Of a stretch of 64,000 nt of DNA, positions 46,135-57,659 are shown in pieces. The stretch's first letter is position 1. Each line of letters begins with the position of its first letter. A program made the position numbers and the translations under genes. The DNA is from Ilyonectria destructans (Eukaryota; Ascomycota; Sordariomycetes; Hypocreales; Nectriaceae). The DNA lies in assembly GCA_020740775.1 (NCBI GenBank), contig JAHEWK010000013.1:124001-188000 (forward strand), read 5' to 3'. The notes under the pieces were generated by a model. That model worked only from the letters and a program-made list of their open reading frames with translations, was not told the DNA's origin and did not search any database.

Positions 46135-47605
46135 TAAACCTACTCGTTTAAGCCGAAATGGGACTGGTCAGCAAACTACGCCTTATCTCGTGAAATATTC
46201 ACCTCTTTTCATGATTTTGTTGACAAGTACGGATTGCGCGAATATATTAGCTGCCACTATGAGGTGGTTGAGGGTCGCTGCGAAGACCCTGAATGGGTTG
46301 TAACGATCAAGAGGGGCAACCAAGCCATCACCGAGCAGCGTTGCGACTTTTTGATCAATTCATCCGGCATTCTCAACAAGTCCAAAAGTGAGTCGCTTCG
46401 ACGCCGTAAATCGAGGCTCGCACTGGCAAGCAGGAACTAACTAGCGACTAGTGTCGCCTCGCATGTAATCACGTTCATCCGGGAGCCGACTTGGATAAGC
46501 CCGGCCAATGAAATGGAGTATCATGGATACTCCGAGGAGGAAAAGAGGAAGTTTCGCGACGAGCCCGGCAGCCTACTCGCAATGCGCAGAGCTACTGAGG
46601 CAAGCATGGCAAGCTTCTTCCCTCTCATCATGAAAAATTCCTCATCCCACACAGCGGCCGAGGTACATATGAGGAAAACAATAAAAGAAAAGCGAACAAT
46701 CCAAAACTTGCTCAAAGGCTTATTCCGGACTTTTCCGTGGGCTACCGCCGTCTCACGGTAAGTGCACTCCCTTGTTGTGGCGGGCATCGCTAGATATGGA
46801 CGGCGCAGGATTGCTGACAGATGATGTGAAGCCCGGGGTTAACTACTTGCAGTCCCTCAGTCTACCAAAGGTGACCACCATCTACGGCGGGATAACCACG
46901 GTCACGCCCACGGACTGTATGACTGACAACGGGGTTGAGACGCCTCTCGATGTCCTTGTCTGCGCCACAGGCTTCGATACCACCTTCAAGCCGCGCTTTA
47001 AACTCCAGGGACAGCACAAGCAAATCGACCTCACTAGCCAGTGGGCTGACGAGCCGCGAAGCTATCTTGGTCTGGCCGCCCACGTATATCCCAACTATTT
47101 CATGTTCCTTGGGCTCAACTGCTCCATCGGCAACGGACCCATCATTTTTAGCATCGAGGTCCAGGGCGAGTATTTTGCACAGTTCCTCAATCGCTGACAG
47201 AAGGAGGATAATCGATCGTTCACCCCCAAGCTTGCGGCTGTGGATGACTTCATGCAACAAAAGGACGCCTTTATGCCGTATATTGTTTGGGATAGCCACT
47301 GCATCTCTTAGTACAAAGATCCGCGCTCCAGCAAGATCACGGCCGTGTGGCCGGGCAGTCACCTGCACTACATGGAGGCGCTGAGTACCGTTAGATGGGA
47401 CGACTTCGACGTGGCATACAATGGAAATAGGTTCGCATACTTGGGCAACGGTTTTGCGCAGATGGAACCGAGTCCCGATGTCAACAAGACATACTACATC
47501 AGAGACAAGGATGACGGCGTGCCTTTGTCCTGCAGCTCCATGAGCACGTTTAACGCAAAGGATTCCCTGTCTCGGCTTGCCAAACCACAGTCGGCGAAGC
47601 TCTAA
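46135..47605 (+). pseudogene. Baeyer-Villiger-type flavin monooxygenase, broken
   Basis: The frame from about 46141 reads SFKPKWDWSANYA, then REIFTSFHDFVDKYGLREYI and CDFLINSSGILN, the middle of fungal FAD/NADPH-dependent monooxygenases (BVMO/FMO group). After decayed sequence it resumes NNPKLAQRLIPDFSVGYRRL, a GTAAGT intron (46758-46831, splicing to PGVNYLQSLS), LDVLVCATGFDTTFKPRF, ADEPRSYLGLAAHVYPNYF, LGLNCSIGNGP and MEALSTVRWDDFDVAY to a natural end at 47605. Damage: the N-terminal FAD-binding part is missing, there is a frameshift near 46700, and TGA (47195-47197) and TAG (47309-47311) stand where the family has Trp (NRWQ, SWYKD). Both stops are G-to-A changes, as RIP would give. The original enzyme would insert oxygen next to a carbonyl in specialised metabolism. 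Confidence 0.8.
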
Positions 47606-49241
47606 AACTGGTTTGGTTGTATTCTTCTCCACTTCGAGGCCCATAGACAGGTCATATCTAGCTGAGATGGTTTTAATGTTCATCTTTGTTCTTCCCTACC
47701 TCCGACCTAGACGTCCTTAACTTGAATTCTCTGTTAATCGAGCATACATGCACGGCGCACGACATGTTTTAGTTACTAATTATAGACTTTGACAAGATGA
47801 TGCACAGTCTCATAGCCCCCTTTGCGACACCGTGGCTTATGTCATTGTCCTCTAGGAGTCCTCTGGTTGTCTAACAATACTGCTAAACTTAGTTATAGTA
47901 AATTACTTTTAATATATTTTTAAACTTATAATTTATATTACTTATCTTAATATTCTAATTATATTAGATTATACACTCTATATTTTAGCTTACCCTATAT
48001 CTTTATATTGAATAAGCTAGATGATTATAGTATATAAAAGGATATTATTTAACATTCCTAACACTTACTGTATCAAACTGTAGTATTCAGTTTCAGTAAG
48101 AATAAAATAATAGAGTGCTGTAAAACCTGTAATAAGTACACACAGCTAGAGTTAGTTAACTTTATATATAGCTAAGATAAGAGTAACAGCTACTGCAGCA
48201 TACTACATATTATAAACCCATCTGATCTCGAGGCTTAAGTCCGCAACACAAGCAGAGTCAATGTTGGAAATCGAGAGGCTTACGTACCACACAGGCACAA
48301 GCCCCATTATAGTGGTGCTGCAGAGTGTTACTTGCGCCTTAGCTTTTCACCGGGGGGTGAGATTGGCTCGCTTGTGGAACGCGCTAGGATTCATCTCGTT
48401 ATCGCATGCTCGTGTGATTCGCTAAAGGACTCGAAGCTAGCGGCACAGGGACGGTAGCCTAAAGGCTTTAAGTTAGGGGGCAAGGGGCAGTGAGCACTAA
48501 GGTTGGCCTTCTGGGCCTAAACCTCGTTATCGTTTTCCCAGGGTTTGATCCTGCCTCTTTGGTCTGGAGATCTTGGCCCCCACCGGCGAGTGAGCAAGAC
48601 ATTTGACCGCGGAATAAGCTATCAGCCTCATGGGATGTTGCTCAAAGGGCTCGCTTACGTAGCCTTATCCGGAAGAAGAAGATAGAGGCGCTTGTCGACA
48701 GGTTCGCCAACCTGTGTTGGATTGTCTTTTCTGTTGTTCAGCTGTGATTCAAGTACGGGTAGGCAACCTTTCCCAAGCCGTTCGTGGCGACACACGGCAA
48801 AATTGCCACAAAATGACTTCCTCCTTCGACCATCGGGAGAGCGACCAGTCCAGAGCCGGGGCTGTGTATTTTGTCGGCGCAGGTGTCTCGCGCAAACTAT
48901 TGGCATGTCTCTCAGACAAGGTCGTTTTCGTTTTCGTCGTCGGGGTCCTGCTTCTGAGGCTGTGCTCTAAAACCCACTGCCTGGTCTTCGCAAATTGATG
49001 TGTTGCCCGCGTAATCACCAATCTTCCTTTGTTTACTGTTTTCTTTTCCGCGTGTCTTGTGCTCTCAGCCTATTTGTACGGGATTAAGAAGCTGAGACTG
49101 TTCGCTTCAGGTAACGGATATCTTAATCCTTGGTTATTCATACTACTTGTTTGCTCTCCCGTATCACTTCTAGCCTCTTTCATGCAGGACGCAATTCCTT
49201 TACGGACCTTGCTGCCAGCCCCTCGGTCTCCATATTCCAGG
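47606..49241. other. Intergenic region with a small AT-rich patch
   Basis: A patch at about 47880-48200 has RIP-like composition. The rest is normal DNA with overlapping short ORFs on both strands. An ORF at 48814-48996 begins MTSSFDHRESDQSRAGAVYF and has a hydrophobic C-terminal half; it could be an upstream exon of the PAP2 gene but I could not join it by splice sites. Confidence 0.4.
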
Positions 49242-50415
49242 ATGCCAGGTCCAACTTTGCTGCCGCCCTCTGAGCGATTCCATGAGCCTCTCGAACACTC
49301 GTGGACTGCCACGGTCATCATATCATACGTGGTCGACTGGGCTATTCTCGCTGGATTTGCGGGTGTTGGTTATGCCCTTTTCGGCATCGAGCCTAACAAG
49401 CGGCCGTTTTCTCTACTCAACCCGAACATTTCGTAAGTAGTATAGCCCGCCGTTCCTCCTCAAGCTCAAGATACTAACAGCTAACGATAATAGCTTCCCT
49501 TACACTGAGAATGAGACTGTACCTACCTGGCTGCTCCTTGTCCTCTGCATTCTCCTTCCAGCAGGCACCATCCTCTTCACTTGTTTGGTCTGTATACCTG
49601 CCAAAACCATGCCAAGAGCTAGGTCGCGGGCATCTTTATGGAAGCACAAGGTTTGGGAATTGCATGCTAGCTTGCTTGGACTCGCTTTGTCTGTGATTAT
49701 GGCCTGGTTTATCACGAATGGCTTGAAGAACATGTTCGGCCGCCCCCGCCCCGATCTAATATCCCGGTGCCAGCCTGACATCCAAAATTTGACCCTTTAC
49801 GTCGTTGGCGGCGCCCTTGCACTTGAAGACAGGGCATCCATTTTAAACCCAGCTTTGGGAATCGGCGCCCTCGTCTCGGCGGACATCTGCCAGCAGACTG
49901 ACTCGTCTAAGCTTGATGACGGCTTTCGGAGTTCACCATCTGGTCATGCCAGTGCAGCCGCCGCGGGTCTCATCTACCTCTCCTTCTTTCTGGCCGGTAA
50001 ACTGTCAGTCTCGATACCAGTTGTTCCGCCTCAAAGCGAAGCAGCATCCAGCACAGTCTCCCCGAATAGCACGCTTCACCACGCAAGCACGACCGCTCGA
50101 CAGACTAGAGATCATTACGAAAAGGTGGCGATCGTTCGAAACCAGGCTGCTGCTCCCCCAATATATCTTTTCTGTATTATGGTTATTCCATTCTTTATTT
50201 CGGTATTCATTGCAGGCTCGCGTTGGTTCGATTTTCGTCACCACAGCTCTGACATCATCTTTGGCTATTTCATCGGCGCCCTAACCTCTTTCTTTGCCTT
50301 CTACTACTACCATCTCCCTCTTGGCCAGGGCGTCGGTTGGGCTTGGGGACCACGAGACCGTAGTCATGCCTGGTGGTCAGGGATCGGGTCCAGTGGTTAT
50401 ACGACGGGTGGGTGA
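49242..50415 (+). CDS. PAP2-family lipid phosphatase, multi-pass membrane protein
   Basis: Two exons, 49242-49432 and 49494-50415, joined by a 61-bp intron (GTAAGT donor, CTAAC branch point, TAG acceptor) giving 370 residues. All three catalytic signatures of the PAP2/LPP superfamily are present: KNMFGRPRP (K142, R149-P150), PSGH (212-215) and SRWFDFRHHSSD (R307, H313, D317). H215 and H313 are the expected general acid and phospho-acceptor. Hydrophobic segments at about 23-45, 74-97, 122-140, 216-232, 287-304 and 318-337 fit the six-helix topology. Members remove phosphate from phosphatidate, diacylglycerol pyrophosphate or prenyl diphosphates in the ER or vacuole membrane. The start is a choice: the frame is open upstream to 48999 with another Met at 49029 (71 more residues with two hydrophobic runs). 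Confidence 0.85.
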
Positions 50416-51011
50416 AACTTTGGCAAGTCTCGCGTCACGATAGGCCATCTTCCACCTCAGATTCAGATGCGTGAAGAGGTAGTGAGCAGAAGGGTCTTGA
50501 TCGACCGTATCGCCCTGTTAGAAGCTGCTGATTCCTACTTTGTCTCGGTTGATTTGGGCCGTCCTGTACTAGGTACCTTGAAGCTTGTGGCTTGGAAGCC
50601 GATAGTAGCTGTCCTCTATAATTGCGCATCTCTCAAATCGCGAAAGAGTTTCAAACAAAATTTTGACAGGAGTTTTATCTTGCCACACTGGATGCTCGCT
50701 CGATATTTCACAAACTTGGTCTAGCTCTGAGGGGGTTGTATGCTATTTTGGGCTTGGGTCAGGGGCTAAATAAAATAAACTCAAGCTTGGCGAAAGGCTG
50801 TAAGCGAAATTGTGACCCGAAGTGCTTACCCCCACTCCCCCTAATTTCATCCTCGGAGTGAGGGTTAGTTGATGGGGCGGAGCGGGGAGATAACCACCTT
50901 GGCCTCACTAGAAATCGGCAGATCCCATCGTTCTCGGCATCTTGTAATATCCATCTGTCATAGTTGACTCCCGAGTTATTCCACTCCACACCAACGTCGC
51001 CGAGTGCAAAC
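50416..51011. other. Intergenic region
   Basis: About 600 bp without a supported gene. The ORF 50467-50724 (+) shows no family resemblance. Confidence 0.4.
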
Positions 51012-51310
51012 ATGAAACGTCTCGGCTACAAGAAGTCACAAACTGGTGCGCTAGCATCCGTTCAATCAGACTCTTTCGACTCCGTGAGCCTCGGCTAACA
51101 CATATCGATCTCTGTCTTGTGCACTAAGGCCGTTCCTTGTAATGCCTGCGTAAGGCATCGCCTACCATGTAGCCTACAGTATCCCGACTCCCAGGAAGCT
51201 TACTACCTACTTAGTTCCAGCAGGAGTGATCGGTCTGATGAATCAGCTGGAGTATGTCCGGTCCCCAGTGATATCCCCTACCTCGCTGGTCCTCTTGCTT
51301 ACCATCGTTA
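51012..51310 (+). pseudogene. Zn2Cys6 transcription factor, DNA-binding domain remnant
   Basis: An ATG at 51012 opens MKRLGYKKSQTG, the basic lead-in usual before a fungal zinc cluster, but the first cysteines are lost: the following bases read as GCAS only if one base is restored. From 51116 another frame reads LCTKAVPCNACVRHRLPCSL, which matches the second half of a Zn2Cys6 cluster (CxxxxPCxxCxxxxxxC), and stays open to the TAG at 51308. A GTGAGC/CACTAAG pair (about 51083-51127) might be an intron but would not restore the first cysteines. It lies upstream of the adenylate-forming enzyme in the same direction. Confidence 0.45.
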
Positions 51311-52178
51311 GTTACATCACGGTGCCTCGCCCATTTTCTAATCCCTAATCATCTCATTCTCCTACTGCCTTCAGAGCTCTATATTACTACGTAATAGACC
51401 CAGTCCCTTAATTTCCTAAGTTTTTTAATAATACTTAGTATAAAAATCTATAAGAATACGCTACAGAGCTAGCTTTCTTTCTGCTTGTCTTCTCAAAACG
51501 TAAGTAAGGCCGATGCATTGTTGATAAGATATAGGCAATGGACGATGACTTGCCAGCGCCCGAAGAGCTTAAAAGGACAATTATCGTCCCACATCATGTA
51601 CCTTGTTCTGTTGCTGTTGAGGCTTCTGATGTGCCCGGCCACAGTTGTAAGAAAACGCGGTATTCACACAATAGAGGCAAGGTCAGAGAGTCCATGCCAT
51701 GCAACACCGTCAGTTGCCTTCGTTGCCCAAATTGGGTTCGTGCTTGAGGCAATACTCTGTATGTCAGACTACTACCCTATAGAACGAAAGCATCAGCGAT
51801 CATCTCGGCTGTTCCTTCAGAAGACTCTCGGATTGTGTGCTAGCACGATAGCTCCGCAGGGCTAGCCACCTCGGGTGTGACAAGCTCCGTCCGCCCGTCG
51901 CTTCCAGTACAACTGCCGGGCCGCGTAAACGAATGCAACCGCACCTCGTTTTCGCAAAACAGGGAACTGGCTTGTTCTCTCTCTTTACATGACGAAGCCA
52001 CTTGATGACGCGTTCGTGGTGCCACCTATTCTTTTTTTTTTTAATAAATTCGATACTTTACTTTGATGCTCTATGCCTTAGAGATTCCTGATCTTGACAA
52101 TCCAGTTTACTAGCCGGATTGCAACTTCATGCCCCATCTTCAATCCCTGCTTTCCAACTTACATCAAATATCGCCATT
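51311..52178. other. Region upstream of the adenylate-forming enzyme
   Basis: No supported gene. The 126-codon ORF at 51485-51865 (+) could be the continuation of the broken regulator but shows no motif. A T-run lies at about 52027-52040. Confidence 0.4.
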
Positions 52179-53910
52179 ATGCCGATCCCCTCAAGATGGA
52201 CAACTCAAATTCCAAAAATCTCGCTGCCGACTTGGGTCTTCGGCTCTCCGTTTGGCCCACTGCTGGAATATACAGTATATGTCGATGCAGATCGACCCGT
52301 CACTCACCGACTTTCCTTTGAGGGCTACCGTCTCTGGTCCAAGAAAGTTGGACTGGGGCTGGTAAACGCCGGTCTGCGTCCGGGTGACAGGGTTATGTTC
52401 TTCAGCGGTAATCACCTCCTGTTTCCTTGTATCTTCATGGGAGTGATTATGGCTGGGGGTGTCTTTACGGGTGCAAGCCCTGCATTTACCTCAAGAGAGC
52501 TTGCAACCCAGCTAGCAGATAGCGATCCAACCTTTCTCATTGCAGCGTCATACGTTTTGCCCGTTGCACTGGATGCTGCGGATCGGGTCGGCTTGCCAAG
52601 AAGCCACATATACGTGTTTGACGAGTCAATCACCGGTAATCCCTCTGATCTTGGCGGCGCTGAACAACACTGGACCCAACTGGTAGCAGCAGACGACGAG
52701 GCTCAAACATTTCAATGGGTGGAACCATCGGATCCAGCTTCAGCGCCGTGCTGCTTGAACTACAGCTCCGGCACGGAGGGCCTGCCCAAAGGAGTGCAGA
52801 CCACCCACTCCAACTACGTCGCGACTGGCGAGGCTGCCATGTTTCAGCACAACTTGAACAGAAAGGCGCGACCTCAATACCAACCTGGAAACGCCCTCTG
52901 CTTCCTACCATTGTACCACGCCGCTGCCCAAACCGTTTATGCCGTTGACTACCCAAAGATAGGAGCTACAACATACATGATGCGGACCTTCAACTTTCAG
53001 CAGATGCTTCAGTGCATTGAGCGCTTCGGCATCACCGAACTCCTCGTCGCTCCGCCGATCATTCAGGCACTGATCAGCATTCCGCTGACTCGCCAGTACG
53101 ACCTAAGCAGCGTCAAAGCTATCTACTGCGGCACTGCACCCCTCTCACTCGATGCGTGTCGAAAGGCTACGCAACTGTGGCCGGAAGGTCAGGTCAATAT
53201 CCAGCAAGCTTGGGGCATGACTGAACTTACTGGAGTCGGAGCCACCGGCAGTTCTATTGATCCGTCAAGCCCGGCCTCGGTCGGGGAGGTGGCTCCAAAT
53301 GCCATAATCAAGTTGATGGGTGCAGACGGGGAGATCACTCAGCCCAACGTGCATGGCGAGATATGGTTTGCTGGTCCGATGTTGATGAAAGGGTATTGGC
53401 ACAACGAGGAAGCGACACAAGAAACCATTGTGGAGGAGGATGGCACTAGATGGTTGAAGACGGGGGACATCGCCTACGTGGACTCATATCGCCCTGGAGC
53501 AAACATCTTCATTATTGACAGGGCCAAAGAGCTCATCAAGGTCAAGGGGTTTCAGGTTGCTCCAGCTGAGCTGGAGGCAGCACTCCTCGAGTACCCAGGC
53601 GTGATAGATGCTGGGGTGGTTGGTGTTCGTATCGAGGATGCCGAAGCTCCTCGCGCATATGTTGTCAAAGCTGCCAACTCGAATGCGACTGAGCAGGACG
53701 TGGCTAAGTGGGTAGAGAAAAGGTTTACTAAGCACAAATGGCTAAGAGGTGGAGTGGTATTCCTGAATAAGATCCCGAGAAGTGCGGTAAGCAAATTCCT
53801 ACCTGGAAAAGGCGAAGGCTTGAGTATGTGCTAATGAAGGTCAGGCTGGAAAGATTCTTCGTCGCGCACTGCGTGAGAGAGCCAGAGAAGAAGTTGTCAC
53901 GGAAATCTAG
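52179..53910 (+). CDS. Adenylate-forming enzyme (acyl/aryl-CoA ligase, 4-coumarate-CoA ligase-like)
   Basis: Two exons, 52179-53786 and 53845-53910, give 557 residues. The simple ORF runs through the intron to a stop at 53834, but the GTAAGC donor at 53787 and CAG acceptor at 53844 restore the family's C-terminal IPRSAAGKILRRALRE, including the adenylation lysine K539. Motifs: A3 P-loop YSSGTEGLPKGV (195-206, with Glu in place of the usual second Thr), KTGD (427-430; D430 binds ribose) and AKELIKVKGFQVAPAELE. The MPIPSRWT start is usual for this fungal subfamily; an upstream Met at 52119 only adds 20 poorly matching residues. The enzyme activates a carboxylic acid with ATP and transfers it to CoA. 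No C-terminal peroxisomal signal is seen (ends VVTEI). Specialised-metabolite clusters often carry such ligases for starter units or side chains. Confidence 0.88.
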
Positions 53911-54853
53911 ATATCATCGGAACTCTAGGCTTGCCGGATGTGATTGAGATATTGCATCGGGAATGTGACCGTTGGAGGCAGATAGCTTTACATTGGTGAC
54001 AGGTCTTGAATAGGTGGCGGATGGTCGGTTCGCAAGCAGCCGGCAACAGCAAGCTTAACGTCTATTTTCTTTTTGAATTAGTCCGAAACATCACGATGGA
54101 AAGATTATGTTCTATTGCCTTCTTCTGTTTCTACTGTGCTCTCTACCAAAGCTGGATCCCTTCCTAAGCGCCCCAGGGAGACAAAGTATCATGGCGACCA
54201 TTGAGCTAAGTGACGGGGCGTCAGTTCACGTGGTATTATGTACTGCTTCCCTGAGGGGAATAACCATGGGTCATCCTGTGTTTACATGATATTGAAGCAC
54301 TATTGATGCTCCCGCTCGTGAGTTTGCATGAAGTTGTAAGGACATTGCACGCCGAAGCTCCCTAGGACTGGAGATGAAGATACAAGTAGTGACTGATGTC
54401 CAAGCCTCCACAATGGCCCCTTCGGGCACCTCTACCTGGTTTAGCACTTCACCATCTTTGTTCTTCTCAGGCTCTAGTGGCCTTTGAGAAGTTTGGATGG
54501 TTTTCTTCCGGACTTTGTCACCTCCGTCCCCTTCGTAGGTCCGCAAGACGCCTCCTAACAGCTTTGTCCTTCTCCATCTCCTGCCACAGACACGGCTCCC
54601 AGTCCCTAAAGCCTTCGCGCACACCCTCGGTAGAGTCACCGGCAATCTTGAACCAGACGCAGCATCGTACAAAAAGTGCTCGAACCATTGCGTTCTGCAT
54701 CAAGCTTTTGATTGCGGATTCGGCAGCAACCAAAAGACCAATATAATACACCAAGGTAAGCCACCAAGACGGATCGTGCCCGTATGTTTTGGTCAAGCCC
54801 CCCTTTATGGCGTATGGGCTGGCTTCATACCCTGATGATGCTCACGCTTTGCA
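53911..54853. other. Convergent intergenic region with a hypothetical minus-strand ORF
   Basis: Between convergent genes. A minus-strand ORF at 54518-54796 encodes 92 residues starting MTKTYGHDPSWWLTLVYYIG with one hydrophobic helix and a basic tail; an overlapping frame at 54271-54672 is also open. Neither matches a family I know. If real, the small membrane protein would follow the regulator gene by 57 bp on the same strand. Confidence 0.3.
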
Positions 54854-56340
54854 TCACAACTTCTGAACGGCCGCCCTTGGCCAATCCATCCAAACAGTCC
54901 AGGCACTGCCGAGGTATTCATCAATTGCTTGCACCATGTAGCTCGGCTTGCTCTGCCACCACCACCACCACCTGCTCTTTGCTTCAGATAGAACAGAGCC
55001 AGCCGTAGCATAAAAATATGCCAAAAGGATCAAAGCGATTGGATCATGAGTGTTGACCAGCGCGACGAATTTAGCAGGACAGAACGCCTGCCATTCTAGG
55101 AAGCATAACAACAACTCTAGTGCTTCTGTTCTGGTATCATCCTGCTCCTCGGCTAGAGAGAGGAATGGGGCGAGAGACTCGACACATTCTTCGTATACCT
55201 CTCTGTTTTCGAGAAAGTGGGGAATGGGAGGTAAACCATTGAGGAGATTTATAAAATGTGCAAAAGGCCCTGTAGATGGTACGATTCGGGGAATGAATCG
55301 TCGTGTCAATCGAGGTGGTGCCACTATAGACTTGAAGACACCACTGTGGGCAGCGCGATGGTGGCTGGCAACGATTGACCGGATACCACGAAGGAAAGCG
55401 AGCGAGCTATCCTGGAAAGGAGTCGTGAGTGGATCCATGTGAACCGTAGAGCAAGCGTGGAAACAGAGCAAGAATGACGCTGCGAGTGCTGCGTCTTGAT
55501 TTGCCGAAATGCTACTCTGAAATTGCTTGTTGAAGCTAGAAAGAGCATTTTTCAGGTGGTGCGCTTCGAGAAGTCTATAGTTATAAAACGAGGGACTTTG
55601 AGCATAGCGGTGGGTCTCCTGGAGATGTCGGGCGGAGAGTCCGAGTATCGCATGCATAACGAAATCATGCTAAGGTATGTAGTTAGTGTTTATACGACTT
55701 CCCCACCCCATTTTCGGGGTTTTACCTACTTGCAAGGCGAGTTGCAACACGTCCTCAACCCAAATGGATTGACTGCCAATAAGACTGATACTGGTAGTGG
55801 ACTTGAAATGTGCCAAGAGGAAGACATCGTGAGTGTCGAAAACCGGAGCATCATCTGCAATCACCTGTGAAATCTGATATCCATGCGATAGTGAACTGTG
55901 AGACAAGATGGAAGATGCTTTTTGGGGTTGGGCGGAAGAGCGAGCAGCGTTATCTTGACAGTCGGCTTTTGAGACCGCGGCAATCGACGAGCGGAATGTG
56001 GTGACTTGACTATTCCAGCTTGGCGCGCTAACGATGGAATAGACACAGACATGTGGACCGATCTTACACCGGGAGCAAGGACGCAACTCGTCACACTAAA
56101 TATAATCAGCTTTTATTCTAATTCTAACGGCCTGATTTGAATCAAACCAAGTTGACGAACACAAGTGGCCGATTTGATGTATAGGTGCAAGCATCCTTCA
56201 CCTGAACTCGATGTTGGCTGACTTACCTTGACTCTTCGCTCCTTGCATCTTAGGCAGCCTGACCGAGATCTTCCTTTTGATGCTCTGGTTTTGGCGACAG
56301 GATTACCACTTATCTTATTGGACAATTTTGGTACTGGCAT
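54854..56340 (-). CDS. Zn(II)2Cys6 transcription factor, UPC2-like
   Basis: Three exons: 56227-56340, 55730-56095 and 54854-55669, introns 131 and 60 bp (GTAAGT/TTTAG and GTAGGT/TTAG), giving 431 residues with every junction in frame. The first intron falls inside the zinc cluster; spliced, the cysteines read C29-X2-C32-X6-C39-X5-C45-X2-C48-X6-C55, a perfect Zn2Cys6 pattern preceded by basic residues. After exon 2, HDFVMHAILGLSARHL is the LMHAILALSA-type block of the UPC2-like group of fungal-specific regulators, which often sit inside metabolite clusters. Near the C-terminus there is a run of five tryptophans (SRWWWWWQSKP) where relatives usually have two or three aromatic residues. The gene converges on the adenylate-forming enzyme and diverges from the lipocalin-like gene at 57660. 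Confidence 0.88.
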
Positions 56341-56516
56341 GCTTGGAGTCTTTGCAAATTTGGTTAGCTGTATAGAATGAGCGATAATAAATGACGTTGC
56401 CCTATCTCCTAATAATCGAGGTTGTAGTGTGGATTGTAGTCAGATGTAGTAAATCACGATTGATATAGATGACACTACGAGCGGGAGGCCCGGCTAAGGC
56501 CAGATTAGTGGACCCC

Positions 56517-56736
56517 GTGTATGGTGGCGTAGTAGGCGATCAATTCTTCATCAGGCTTAGCGCTATTGAAGAGCTTGTTCCAATAAGGAAAGTTACGAGT
56601 TTTGTTCCAGGGATACCTTGGACTACGTGTATGGTGGCGCAGTAGGCGATCAGTTCTTCATCAGTCTTAGCGTCGTTGGAGAGCTTATTCCATTTCAGGA
56701 AAGTTACGAGGTTTGTTCTAGGGCCAAATGGTGGCA
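56517..56736 (+). repeat. 110-bp tandem duplication
   Basis: Two units with period 110 bp, starting GTGTATGGTGGCG(T/C)AGTAGG at 56517 and 56627, differing at scattered positions that are mostly transitions. It is located 177-396 bp upstream of the regulator's ATG. Confidence 0.85.
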
Positions 56737-57216
56737 TTTAATTAGTCAAAAGGCACTCTTGGCGGCACAAAAAATCCACTCAAATACTTAGCCCCTGTAA
56801 ATAACCTGGGTGTTCCCAGCATACAAAGGTTCCCTTCCAAGGGTCGATTTAATGTATCTTTCCAGGGATACCTTGCAATCGTAGTTCTCCCCCAATGAAC
56901 AATCGCACAGTTGCATTCCAGACCGACGCTGTGTACATAACCATAAAAGCGGACAGTACTCAGGGCGGCATCCTTTAGCGACTCCCTGCTTAAACGAGTT
57001 AGATCGCCAATGGTTGTTGCCTAATTACGGATGTCTTAGGGTTACAAGTCGAAGCTAGTCTCGAAATCCTTTACTACAGTGGCTGGCCGATCAGACGGGA
57101 TCGATGCGAACGTAGCGCGAAAAAGGCGACTGGGTTGCGGAATTGCGTACATTCACTTCGCCGACTGAGAAATATAGCTGGCACTCCCCAGTAGAAATCC
57201 CGACAGCTTTATTAGA

Positions 57217-57420
57217 AGAAGCAAGCTGACTTCAAGGCAGCCACAGAGGGCATCAGTACACCTTGATATAATAACCGGGGGGCCTAGCAAAATGAACATC
57301 TCGTATGCTTCCCAAAGAAGCTAGCTGACTTCGAGGCAGCTAGAGAGGGCATCAGCACACCTTGATATGATAACTGGGGAGCCTAGCACAATGAATATCT
57401 CGTATGCTTCCCAAAGAAGC
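57217..57420 (+). repeat. 99-bp tandem duplication
   Basis: Two units with period 99 bp, starting AGAAGCAAGCTGACTTC at 57217 and AGAAGCTAGCTGACTTC at 57316, followed by the first bases of a third (AGAAGC at 57415). Differences are nearly all transitions. It lies 240-440 bp upstream of the lipocalin-like gene. Confidence 0.85.
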
Positions 57421-57659
57421 ATTGCTACTAAAAGGGATCACAATTACATCCAAAATAAGTAACTTACGCTTACGAGGACACATTAACTCTGTCTGCCAAT
57501 ATGCAACGGCGAAGGCAATGCCTCGCTTCTATGTTCGCTTCTTGACTATTTAAAAGCTCTATGCCTCTACATTGTTTAAGTTATCCAATTCCTCGGACAC
57601 CGACAATCTTTCCACAAACAGATACTCCGACTTCACCTTTACTCAACTCTTTGCCAATC

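Noticed and set aside
46862..47683. 273-codon minus-strand ORF
   Set aside because: It is antisense to the monooxygenase relic, whose sense frame has clear family motifs throughout; the minus frame has none.
48241..48660. Possible rRNA or structural RNA fragment in GC-rich, stop-rich DNA
   Set aside because: I found no conserved rRNA words or stable cloverleaf; it is left as intergenic.
55050..55442. 130-codon plus-strand ORF
   Set aside because: Lies wholly antisense to exon 3 of the Zn2Cys6 regulator.
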